Shown here: positions 25,301 to 36,835 of the stretch, piece by piece
How the letters are laid out: each line of letters begins with the position of its first letter
Numbering within the stretch: the first letter of the stretch is position 1
Assembly: GCA_004335635.1 (NCBI GenBank)
Contig: QAXH01005294.1
Span: 4,376-68,375, forward strand
Direction of reading: 5' to 3'
DNA from: Chloromonas sp. AAM2
Lineage: Eukaryota > Chlorophyta > Chlorophyceae > Chlamydomonadales > Chlamydomonadaceae
Length of the DNA: 64,000 nucleotides
Notes under the pieces: generated by a model
What the model saw: the letters and a program-made list of their open reading frames with translations, nothing else
What the model was told of the DNA's origin: nothing
The model's database searches: none
Translations under genes and position numbers: made by a program

Positions 25301-28300
25301 TTGAGCGTACTGTTCACTATTCACCATGTCACTGCAGTGGGTATTCTTTGCATGCCATGGGCTGCTCATGTGTCCCACCGCTCCTGGGCATGTGCGTGCA
25401 TGTGCAGCTCTTAAGGCGTACGGTCACCAAGACGAGTCCACCCTGTGCCTGCCCATCAACGTGCCCTTCCTTAATGGGGAGTGTGCCTTCACCATTGGCT
25501 GGGGAGGCCAGTTCAAGGCAAACAGCCGCAGCCCCTACAGCACAGTGGCCAACACCGCACGTGTGGCATTGGTGCCAGGTATGAAAGGCGCGTTGGTAGA
25601 AACATAACCCAGCCTAGAGGCACAGGGACAAGTTGAGGTAGCAGACGGTGGTCCCATCGCATGTTCTGTGCACCTCAGCCTCCCAGACTCAGCCCCTTCA
25701 TGTGCACCTGCTGACTGAAGGCAACAATAACAGCAGGGAGGTGGTCCTTGCTGTGAGGCAATACAATACATGTGACTCCTGATGTGAATGGTGGGCAGCT
25801 GAGCTTCTGGATGCTGCGAATCTTTTGCAATAGCACGTTTCTCAAAAGTGGATCCGATGCTGCCTGGTGCGGTGTTTCCAATGACGCCACCTGACATTCG
25901 TCCGCAGCTCCAATCTGGTGTTGCGTTGTCGTGCTGCTGAGTGCTCCATGCCGGGCTCTCGGCCACAGAAACCAACAGCAGCAACATGAAGCTTATGAAA
26001 CGCAAATTGCAGGGACCACTGAAGTGTTGGACCGCACAGCCGGCCAGCTGCAGCCATGCACGGCCAGCACCTGTCCATTTGCCAGGAAGGAAACAGTTGG
26101 CTTTGGGGCAGAAAGCCGCACAGCACTGGTGAACCGTGCTCCGTTCTTTGCCCTAGGGTCCGTTTCCATGGGCATCAGCTCACGTGCACCCTTCCACCTT
26201 CAGCAACTGCTGTACCAGGTATGCAACTGTCTTGATCATGCAGTTGACGGTTTCCTGTTATGGAACGGCACGTGAACTACCGGGGCAGTGATTGGCCTGG
26301 TCACACTTGCCAAGCTCAGATCTTGGATGTTCAGTCACGTTCATGCAAGAGCTGTTTTCAATGTAAGAGCTCTGCGCATGCCTGCCTTTGGCGCTAAATA
26401 ATCATGTACTCGAGTACACCTAGTTGCAATGTACTAGAACTGTAACCCCGTCCTCTTGTAAACTCTTGCACTTCAGTCGTCCCGCCTGGCTGTGCTGGCA
26501 TTCATGTGTATGCAGTCATGTACAGATGTTGATAACAGGTCATCGTTTGCAGTTCACCACAAGTCTCCCTTCGGTGCGGCCCTGTCCACGTCATGTCGTA
26601 GCACTTTTAGGGGCTTTCCACGTCCCTTGCAGGTCTATGCCAAGGCTGCTTCACCTGCCAGCAGTTGGAACCTGATCACTGACACAGTCTCTGAACTGGG
26701 ACCATTCAGGTGAGCAAGTGACGGGTGGACAGCCCTGGAAGAATTGCATCGCGCATCACTGATTGTTTCTCAACCCCAAACACAATCACCTAATAACACT
26801 GGAATGACAGCAGCAGGCTAAGCGGTGCCTCCTTGCGTTGTACAGCCAGTCAATGCTCTCGTGCAAAGAGATGCTCGCTCTGTTTTGCATCTCTGGGTCA
26901 CAGGAAGGAGCATTTTGACCCCGACAACATCAACCGCTGGGTCAACAAGGGCTACAACATGGCTCAAACGTCCACCTATTTGTCTACTGTTCTGTCGGCC
27001 ATAGAGCACCCCAACCTGGTCACCGAGGTGCGGAACACTGTTGCCAGGTCCTCTGCATCGCTATGCGGATCTCAGCGTGCTTGTGTACTTGTTTGAACCG
27101 CATCGTCACGGCCGTTCCGGACTTTTCTGTTGCATGCCGTCGCCATCCCGATGCGTGCGTTGCATTCACATTAGGTTTGCAGTGCTTGTAGAAGTGCTTG
27201 TTGCATGTTGTTATGGCAAATCTGTTTATCCTGCTCAGCATGCTTTCTGAGTTTGCAACAATGAATGCAAACCACTGCGCTAGTCGCCCTGGCGCATGTG
27301 CAGGCACGCATCCCGGTTAACGAACGCACGATGCGCAGCATCTTCAACGAGGCGGCCTCCAAACTGGACAGGAACGGATCTGCGCCGTCGGACATACCAA
27401 GCATCATCCAAGGGCTGCTGGACACAGTGCTGTCGAACTACGGTGCCAATGCAACGGGTGGGTTCTGCAAACTCTTTTGCCCGATGATTAGAGGTGGATC
27501 ATCAACGAGTGGTGGGCGATCACAGTTTTCGATTTTTCACACTTCGCTCGCCGACACGCGTTTACAAAGGATGGTACATCATTGTTCCAGGCGGTATTCC
27601 CAAGAACTGTCCCAGAACTGGCAAACTTATTTCTTGTGGCTATAATTGTCTGCCCTGTGCAGGAATTGCGCGCATCCGAGACCAGTACCGCTTTTCCTTG
27701 CAATGGTTGCCGCCTTCTCCGCCTCCCCCGCCACTGTACACTCCGATCATTGAGCCCAACGTGACGACAACCAGCGACAGCGGCAATCTCTCAGTTTCAT
27801 CCACAGTGGCAATCGTGATAGGCACAATACTGGGGTTCTGCGTCTGCCTATCGCTTGGGCTGACACTGGCCTACAGCGCGGCGGCAGGGAATGCAGGCGC
27901 GCGCTTTGGTTGGCGTGCCGAACCCCCTTCAGGACCCGTCGCGCGTTTTCTCCAACGCTTCTTGCTGCCGCATCTCATGATGGGGCCTGTTGCCCCACCA
28001 GGCAAAGGCCCGGACACGACCCTGATTGTCACAGATGGTAGGGACAAAAACAAGTTTGCCAGTTCTGGGACAGTTCCTGGGACTGGCACTGGAACCGGTT
28101 TGTGGTGTGTGTATTGGACCGTGTGATGGTTCCAGTGTTGTCGGGGAAAGGGGGGGCACTGGTGGGCCTGGCGTGTGTGCATGCATGGTACCGTACCTGA
28201 ATTCACAGCGTGCAGCATACAAGTTGTATGCCAAATTGGGCCTGAGTGGGCAGGTCCCTCAGTGTACGCACACTCAGCCTCTTGCTGGTGCTGGTGCAGC

Positions 28301-31300
28301 CATGGCGTGGCGTAGCACACATTCAGCGCCAGGGCTCGATACGCCCACGGACATCACGAACATAGCCTTGAACCTTATCAGAGTGTCACGTGTCAGAGTG
28401 AGCTTGTATGTCATGTTAGGCCGCCAGTGCCAGGGCTTGTCAGAGTGGAAACCATGCCTTTCAGGTTTCGTGCCACGCAACGCAATACATATATATTGTT
28501 TCATTGTATCAAGTAAAAAGGGATTTCCAGTATCCAGTGTATCCAGTATCCAGTTCTGTTTATGACGTGGAACATGTAGTCGATCCAGTATCTAGTTCTG
28601 TTTATGACACATGGTGTTTTGTTGTGTGCACAGTATATAATATATATAATATATAACAAGTGTTCCAGCTGGCAGTAACTTCAGACTACCGTGTGTGCTG
28701 TCTGGTGCAGTCGAGAAGAGCACGGAGCTTTGGGAGGCGCTGGACCCTCACGTCATGGACATGGTGAGCACGGCAACCAACCGTGTTTGTAGTTGTAATC
28801 GGGGGCTTATTGAGAAGCCCTGTGTTCACTGCATCTGCCTCTCTGCCTCAGTGACGGCAGGGTGTCAAGAAGCTCATATGCCCTGTATCTGCCTCAGCAC
28901 AACTCCAATTACATGATGTGCAACTTTGGAAGCCTAGGGCTTCATGGCAGCTAGCAGGTGTGGGAGCCACAAGCAAGCCGTGATCAGCATCATAGGCTGA
29001 TGTGTTGGCACGCGTGTTGACGGTGATGCAGGTGTGGACTCTTCATCACGGGCTGATGCGAGTACAAGCCGCCAAGTACAGGGGATACGAGTCCCAGACC
29101 GAGGGAGACAGGTCAGCACTTATGCGTTGGCAGCAGCTAACAAGCTGCTCACAAGCCACCCGGCTTGTTGCTTGCGACAGTCAATCGTCACAAGGAGCTG
29201 ATTTGCGTGCTTTGCCCTGGTTGTACGCAGCTTCATTATTGGATTCCCAGGTGCTGCTTGGGCTCTGGACTTTTGTTTGGATGCACAGGTGAGGCGGTGA
29301 CACGCACACCACCACGTGGTAAGCTCCGCTTTTCCGTAGGGCTGTTCGGCTTGGTATCTTACAGCTTCCATCGTACTTACATGCCGTGAAAAGGAATCCG
29401 GACAAGTGTCAACCAGGTCTTCTTGGTGGCCTCACTGTCCAGCCCCTGGTGGCTGTGCACCCTACCTGGGTGGAAAAGGATGCATGTTGGTGCAATTCAT
29501 GGCAAACAGTGACAGCTCAGGCCTGTTGGGAGCAGGAGGCAGGACGTAAGCAGCAAGGCTAACTCAGACACAAAGCGACATGAACTAGATACGCAATCAG
29601 CACAACCAGGCATGTCCTTGCCCGACTTGTCTGGTCTTGCGGCTAATAGATTGTTGCTCTGGAGCTGTGTGCACACTTCTGTTGGATAACTCGCTTGTAC
29701 GCCCACTCCGCAGAAAGCATTGACAGGGTTGGACTGGCCACAGCCCTTGCTGGAGCACCCACTGTGTGCGCCTGTGTGGGCCAAGGTGTGTCCGCTGCGA
29801 CACGACATGACATGCTTGATGCGTGGACCTCGACCTGCCCAATGCAACCCAATCCCAGTTTCCAACGTCCTACAGCCCATCTGTTCATCGCTTGCTCGTG
29901 CGACACTAAGTCTGTGCCCAATCATGCATGTATGATGAACCTGCACTACGCTCTTTCATTACGTCCTTTTGGTCTCACAGAGGAGCTTGAGGCCACGGTT
30001 ATGGAGCGCAGGTGCCGTTTTAGCGCCGTGACGACGTGCTAACTTCACCTTTGCGCCGTGTGCTGTTTGCAGCCATCGCGATCAATTAAGCTCGCGCAGA
30101 GTGGGCGTGCATCAATCGGTAGCAGAGTCAGCGGTGTGCTGGGCGGTCATGCCCGCTCTAACTACCAACGCGCCGACGGATCTCAGCCTAGTCCATCCAA
30201 GCTCGCCAAGTACCGTGAAGCCATTATGCATGCTGTTCTGGGTAACAGCGATCACACACCGCGGAGTGCAAAATCGGCGCTTGCACGGCTTGATTCTGAC
30301 ACGTTGCATTCTGACTTCGAACCTAGAGGAGCTTCAGCCAGGTTGCCGACACCACGCCTGCAGTCGTATCTTCAAAGCACTCCCCCAACATCTCCTACAA
30401 GCAACAACGAGAGCCCTCGCACAAAGGCGCCTGCTAAGAGCCCTGGCAGTTGGCGTCTTACTGTGCCTGTTGTGCCGCCTCCATCCCTTCCGCAAGCAAT
30501 GCCACTAAGCCAGGACCCATCCTCCAATCCTTCCTTCCCCGGCTACTTGCATGTCCTGTCCGCCATACAACCTCACACCAGTTCGGCAGGAGTGCCTTCT
30601 TTCACCAATCACAACCAATCCAGCACAACCACTTCTGCCGGCCAGGTGCAACTGAGCATCTTAGCCAGCCCTCAAGGCACCCTGCGTCCACGGCCAAGCT
30701 TGGACGTGGCCTTGGGCCAGGCAGGAGGGCCTGTTGGATCAGGGGCATTAACGCAGACGCGGCCACACATCAGCAGTGCAGGCATCCCTCAGTGTGAGGA
30801 TACGCAGGAGCGGATGACACGCTCTTCATTGTGGCTCACAGCAGACCAGAGCACGGAGGCTCTGGCCAAGCAGCTGTCACACAAGCCGTCAACTGCCTAC
30901 ACACGCTCTTCTTGGTCCGATGCTCTTCAGACTCAAGGAGCATTCTCCGCTAGTGACAAGCCTGGCAGCGTACGCGACACTGGTTTTGCCACGTTGATTC
31001 CTGCCCTCATGCCCTTTGCGCGAAAATCGGCAGTGGGGCATTTCAGCCGGGAGGTCAGCAGTGGTGAGGAGATCGATGGGGCATACTCGGGAACAAGCAT
31101 CAAGGCGGTTCGTGCTTCCACTGGGCGCTGTGTTAGCTCAGCAAACATCCGGGCAAGCGTCCTGGGGAGCCCGATGGCCAACCATCATCAGGGCTTGAAG
31201 GTGCAGCGCAGCAATAGTTCCAACTCCTGGGCAGGCCTGCCCGTGGTGCAGCCAGGGGAGCGGGCAGAGCAGGTCTTTGCGACCGCAAAGTCGTTCAAAA

Positions 31301-34300
31301 ACCGGCAGTTGTCCGATGTCGCAGCGGCTGGCTGTGACCCCTCTACAACGGAACAGCGTAGCTCACTTGTGTCGGAAAGCTCCTTCGCCAATCGGCACTC
31401 GCTTGTCAAGGACGTGGGGGGTGCATGGAGCAGCTTGCAGGATGTGCTGCAGGACATGTGGCAGCCCTGCCTGGCCAATGCACCGGGTGCCGTGCTCATG
31501 TGGCGCGGTTTGAGAGTGCGTATGGGCGGTGCAACCGGCATGCACGCGGACACAGACCTCGTCTACAACGAGGTGCGGGAAAGCAACATGTTGATGGTTG
31601 CAAGCAGGCATTGCCGGTTCAACAAATGCGATGCAGTCAGCGCATAAGCAAGAACTCTGCTGTCAGCAATCAGTTATGCAGGGCTCATGATCTTCTGCAT
31701 TCGTCACTCTGTGCATGGTCAAGACCATGTGTCATGAACTTGACAGGAGGGGATAATATCACGTGCAACTAGTAGACAGCTGATTACTCTGCATAGTAAA
31801 TGCTCGTACATCTCCATTGCAGGCCTCGGGGCGGCTCAAGTACAGTGGCATGTTTCTGGATCTCGCCAAGTCTATCAGCCACGTCGCTCATGGCGGCCAG
31901 GTGGTGGTCTCAGAGGCCACGCGCCTACAGCTGCCGGTCAACTTCCTGCAGCAGCGCAAGGGCCTTATGATGTACTTGGTGAGCAGATTAGAAGATTGCT
32001 AGAGGCGATGAGAGCGTATTATGAACTTTTGTTGTTGCTGTTGTTGTTGCTGCTGCTTGTTGTCGTTGTCAATGTTGCGTTTTTGACACTACGCTCCTGA
32101 TGTGCATAAGAAGCTCTCCGTTAGCCATACTATGCTGTTGGCCTAAGCCCAAGAGCTTGGACTGCCAGCAAGAGCAAGCGCCCTGCTGTCCTGCTGGTGC
32201 TTACCATAACTACTAGTGCCTGCCTTGCGTGGCACACACATGTTGTACACGTGGTGGACCAAGCCTGCACTCAGTCTGCGATTCAACTGGAATGCACGCT
32301 TTCAGGGCGAGCACCAGATTGACAGCAGTAGCCGCCAACAAGCCTCGCTGTTTCTCGTCGGCAGGAAGTGGATGCTATCGCGCATGGCGTCTCATGCGGT
32401 GAGGGCAAGGGTAGTACATTTGCAGATTGATCTGATCTAGTAATCATGTGTCTGTTACATGCCAATTGTTTCATTGTGGCCATCGCTGGATGAACCCAGC
32501 GAAATACAATGCCTTCAGTGCTGCTCACTTGCCTCTGTCCGCTTCTGTCTCCGCTTCCAGGCTCGTGTTCCCCGCGCTGTGCGTCTCTCATTGGGTACGC
32601 TCGACGCGCCTGCCGGCGAAGTGGCCGCTGCTTCGATCCAGATCGTTTCACGACGACAGCTGCTCAAGTCGGGCGGGCAGGTGGCAGAGGAGGTGCTCAA
32701 CGCCTTTGACGCCATGCTGCTGACCACAGCGTACTGCCATGGCGGATACTTACTGCAGGTCCGGACTCACAGCACCCCAAGTCACCTGTGGTTTCACTGC
32801 TCGCTAGTGGCGCTCTGCTTGTGCAAGGCGGTTGTGCACCTGGGATTGTAATTAGGAATATCTTGGCGCAATCCCTACTCTGCAGCCATACCATTATTCT
32901 ATCAATGACCCAGAATTAAACAACAACAATATTTGCGATGCTGTTCAGACTCAGGTGCAGATCAGATAGGATTTCCCGCTCGCCAGCGTGCTACCAATTT
33001 CATCTGATCGATATCCCTTGCTGATCATGTGGATAGTGACCCAGATGCTAGTCTGGAACCATGTGTGCGCAGGGTGCAGATCCCTATCCTGGCCGCGCCA
33101 AAGCTATGTTCAGCTGCGCGCGGAGCGCTATTACCTGGGCCCTGGATCTGCAGCAAGACCTCATGTGGCATGAGTGGTCACAGCATGTACTGGACTACTC
33201 GCAGTGCGAGGTAAGCAGCCTGGCTGAAGTTTGCCTTGCAATTGCAGCCATGCAAGGCCGTTATGGTGACTGGTGTACGACACGCACCGACAGCCATGGA
33301 TACTTGCCATTGATGATACAGCCAGGCCAACCAAACCTGACCCGGATGCCTATCCCCAATAGAATGTCTTGCACAATATGCGCCGTGACAACAATCCTGC
33401 CTTCGGTTTGCTGCCACAGGTGATTCGTGCAGATACTGGCCCGTCTGGAAGTCGTGTAGTATTTCGAGGACCTCGCATCAAGGCGTCCATCGTGCACGGC
33501 ACGGTCAACTGGAGCCTGAACCTTAGTACAGGACGCATGCAGTATCATGGCCAACTCATTAGGCAGCTCAAACAGGTAGGCAACTCATGGGCACTTCAGT
33601 AGTAAAAATCGTATATCAGAAGTTGCAACTGCTTTGTCGCACAAACTACTCGTCCTGTTGTTCACCGTAACCGCACCGTGCCGGTGTTCGCGTTTTGCTT
33701 GCAGTTTCAGGCCGGGGCGCTCACCGGAATGGTTGTGGTGTCTCGATCAGCAGGCTTGCGCGCAGTCGAACAGGGTGGTGTTCACGTGCGCGAGGCGGTG
33801 CGCCAGCACAGCGTGACAGGCCTCGCCAACAGTCACCCACGTTCCGAAAGACCTACTCCAACGACCAGTTGTTCGCAAGCTCCCGGGTTCAGCCTTCACG
33901 CAGCGTCACATCCGAACCTTGCACAGGCTGCACCACTTGACCAGTCAGAAATGATTCATCTGAACGCGCACCCATGTCACAGACGTGCAGTAGGCAGAAG
34001 CAACCGCAGCCGCAGCAAGCAGCACCTCACAGTGGATCCGATATCTCTTAGTGGGCCTTTAGTCAAACCATCCGGCAATTCGTTGCCAGGCCATGAGCTG
34101 ACGCAACGTACACCTTCCGAGACAGCTGCCATGCAAGCATGGGCAAAGCGTAACACCCCAACCAGCCATGGTGCACAGACTGGAAGAGCGTCGACACCCC
34201 AGGCCTCAGATCCAGTACGCCGACCACCTTCAGCCCATCCTTCATGCTTGAGATCGATGGAGATACAACCAGCCATGTCAACATCACAGTGTGGTTTTGC

Positions 34301-36835
34301 ACGCTTTAGCGCTCCTATTAGACAGGAGCCACTTGGGAGCTGTCCCTGGCCCTCCGGCAGTCAGGCAGGCGTCGACGGTTTCCAGATGCGAATCAACAAT
34401 TCCAAGATCCTCATGGTCTTGTCGCACACTGAAGGCTTAATGGATCTGCATGTCAACGACGGCGATGCCAACATGCATGCACACGACGGCGATATTCCAA
34501 GGCATTGTCCCAGAACCGGCAAACTTCTTTTTTGCGCTGCCGGGCCTGCAAATCATGCTGTTCGGGTTCAGCAAGGGCCAGCAGCTGGGAAGGCAGTTAC
34601 CATACATCCACGTGGCAAGTGTTTGCAGACGCCAGGTGGGCCCACAGGCCAATGTGACCTGCCAACTGGACCTGTCAGTGTACCAAGCAATCCAGCATGC
34701 AAGACAGGCGCACTCAGGCTAGGCAGCAGTCCGGGATCAGGAGCACCTGCCAACCCACCTGCACCAGTGCTGCTGCCCGACTGCATCCTTGAGGGTGGGA
34801 CATCAGGCTCTTGCATGGATGCCAGCCGTCACACAACAGATCTGCTCATCAGCCACCAGAGTGCATGCAGCCAACCTGGGCAAGAGGAGGCCCTGCTGAC
34901 GAGCATCACAGATATGGGTGTTTCGGAGTCTTGCATTGGGCAGCAACCGCCTGCCGTAGCTTCTGGCTCTCCATACACTTTGGTTGATTCACTTCACATG
35001 CAGCTCCGACAGTCACTACCCTTGGAGCCAGTTTTGTCTGCATGCATCAAGGAGAACCCTGGGACACAAACAACGGGGCTTGCCAGCGACCCACCAGTAT
35101 CCTATCCAGCGGGCAATGCCATGGCTGAGAGGCACACTGCCTCACCAGGCTTCACCCAAGAATCCAGGCTGCTGTTGCCGCATGATGCGGCAGGTGACGC
35201 CAGGAACCGTGCAAGTGCTGCTGCATCCCGCACATCAGCGCCTCCTGTGTACGTCGATATTTACAGCAAACATGGCAGTGCTGCTGTACGGCAATCACTG
35301 CGTGCCAGTGGTGGTGTCGCAGCAGTTCCACCACCTTCGGCAACCGAAGGTTCGCGCCCGAGCGATGTTATTGATGCACCTATACCTCCGCCGCATACAT
35401 CGGAAGCTCGGCGCCTCATCACGCTTGTGCCCATCAATCTCAAGCCACCCAAAAGCTTCACACACCTGCCCGCTTTCCTCGCGTCTTTCTATGAAGGGGA
35501 GGACACCCAGTTTACGCAGTGGGTTTTGGATGAGGACGAAATGAGCAGCAGTGACGAGCAGCGAGGCACCGGCATGTCCAGGTGGCATGTGCCCAGCGGC
35601 ACACTTCACTCCGATGGCAGTGCCATCGCAGCAAACAGTCAAGCAGGAAGCATGCTAAGCTGTCGCACTGTTTGTGATGATAGCAACGGACTGATGAGGA
35701 ACGAGCTCCAGAGGCGGGATGACGGGCACTTGAAAGCCCAACGCCCGGATACCTCGGCACAACCCACTCCTACGCTCATTCCTATTACCGTTGGAGGCTC
35801 TAGCCGTCCAGCAACTGCCACTGGTGCTCAACAGCAGCCTCAGACGTTTCCCAGGTTGCCTGTCAAGTTGAGCTTGAACGGGGCACTCACGCTGCCCGGA
35901 GCACCACATGGGCCACCCGGCCAGCGCGGGTCAAACCTCAGGTACGGATCGCGAAATCCACACGCGTGCTTCAGGGTGGCATATCCCAGAGCTCATGTTG
36001 TGAGCGCACGCTTTATCGGACAGGCCACATTGTATAGCATTATCCAATGTGTGCGACAGCCATTCTCGCATGGTCCGAGGGAGGGAGTCTAACCCATCAG
36101 AATTCAACGTGCTAGGACGCATTCACCCTATCACACACGTTTGTAGTCTAACTTCATGAGTCAGCACGCCAGTATGTACCACATCATCCAGGACAGGTGC
36201 CACTGGTTTCAGTGCATGACCCAGGAATTGTCCCAGAACTGGCAAACATCTTTTTTCTGCATCACTAGTGGTGGCCTTCCGTGGCACGATGTCGTCCTGC
36301 ACTTGAACGGCATGCCTTCAGGTCGTCGGCTTCTCTTGCGTCCGCCTGCACGCAAAGCTCGTCCAACTTTGACTTGAGCCTGCGCAGCAGCAGTCCGCGA
36401 TCCACGGCGCGCTCAGTCAGACTGTCCGGCTCAGGGCTTGGATGGTTAAGGACAGCGTTTCAGATTCGTCCAAGCAAGGCTGTAGACGCTCATCAACTCA
36501 ACCTGAGCGGCCGGCTGGCGATTCCTGAAGAGTTTGAGTGTGTTCTTCCGTGGAGTCGCACAGGGCAACGTGGCGTATCAATGAGCGGAGTAGAATGTTC
36601 GGTGTCTTCAGGTGTGGCTCCCTCAAGCAGCAGTATGCTGCTTCTCCGCAACGCCGCCGCTCACCAAGCCATGCGCAGTGGGCGCGGCAGGCTGACCACC
36701 TCAGACGACCTTCCCCGTCGTCTCAGCGTTGGCGCTGGCAATCACGAGGGTTCCTTGCCGGCGGTTGAGCGCAGCGCCATGTCGCGATCACGATTACATG
36801 TCTCAGTGGCCGCGCGTGAGATTCCGTCTAACTGA
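22344..36835 (+). CDS. Receptor-type class III nucleotidyl cyclase with solute-binding ectodomain and tandem cyclase domains
   Basis: Predicted adenylate/guanylate cyclase at the cell surface, making cAMP or cGMP. 24 exons join in phase to about 2355 residues: 22344-22710, 23155-23221, 23657-23796, 24067-24099, 24276-24333, 24551-24606, 25408-25578, 26013-26218, 26633-26709, 26904-27027, 27304-27442, 27663-28037, 28711-28763, 29032-29111, 29231-29288, 29714-29785, 30073-31572, 31823-31978, 32306-32398, 32561-32758, 33073-33210, 33420-33575, 33705-35941, 36322-36835. Residues 1-35: hydrophobic leader; about 13-500: family 1 solute-binding-protein-like domain, with DMNGDGQPD and VNRAPF; about 526-548: membrane helix; about 599-1245: cyclase domain 1 (TDVEKSTELWE, TEGDSFIIGF, WRGLRVRMG, AHGGQVVVS), split by a Ser-rich insertion near residues 700-1165; about 1275-1460: degenerate domain 2; then a long disordered tail. 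Similar layouts occur in Chlamydomonas CYG proteins. The start is the least certain point. Confidence 0.85.
27602..27635 (+). repeat. Dispersed repeat, copy 7 (cyclase intron 11)
   Basis: AAGAACTGTCCCAGAACTGG then CAAACTTATTTCTTG. It ends about 28 bases before the exon 12 acceptor, so it forms the pyrimidine-rich end of the intron. Confidence 0.85.
28042..28098 (-). repeat. Dispersed repeat, copy 8 (cyclase intron 12)
   Basis: Reverse copy: ACAAAAACAAGTTTGCCAGT, TCTGGGACAGTTCCTGGGAC, then CACTGGAACCGG. It begins about five bases after the exon 12 donor (28038), so copies 7 and 8 frame the transmembrane exon in opposite orientation. Confidence 0.85.
28541..28608 (+). repeat. Two-unit direct repeat in a cyclase intron
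   Basis: ATCCAGTATCCAGTTCTGTT+TATGAC at 28541-28566 recurs with one change at 28583-28608; shorter ATCCAGT units precede it. It lies in intron 12, with an AT-rich run (28636-28660) further on. Confidence 0.7.
32030..32068 (+). repeat. TTG/CTG trinucleotide repeat in a cyclase intron
   Basis: Imperfect run of TTGTTGTTGCTG-type triplets in the intron after the exon at 31823-31978. No coding sense. Confidence 0.7.
34499..34534 (+). repeat. Dispersed repeat, copy 9, inside the cyclase coding sequence
   Basis: AAGGCATTGTCCCAGAACCG then GCAAACTTCTTTTTTGCG, within exon 23 (33705-35941) and read as part of the disordered C-terminal tail (residues ...PRHCPRTGKLLF...). The frame stays open through it. 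The palindromic part is absent. Confidence 0.85.
36200..36257 (+). repeat. Dispersed repeat, copy 10 (last cyclase intron)
   Basis: CACTGGTTTCAGTG palindrome, spacer, core ATTGTCCCAGAACTGGCAAA, CATCTTTTTT. It is one of the best preserved copies and sits about 65 bases before the last exon's acceptor. Confidence 0.9.

Noticed and set aside
29981..30011. 31-base mini-exon candidate in the cyclase gene (CACAG| ... CGCAG|GTGCCG)
   Set aside because: Including it puts a stop codon four codons into the next exon (30073 onward), whereas joining 29785 directly to 30073 keeps the frame.
34984..35544. 186-codon frame in another phase of cyclase exon 23
   Set aside because: The 745-codon frame through the same exon joins both neighbouring exons in phase.
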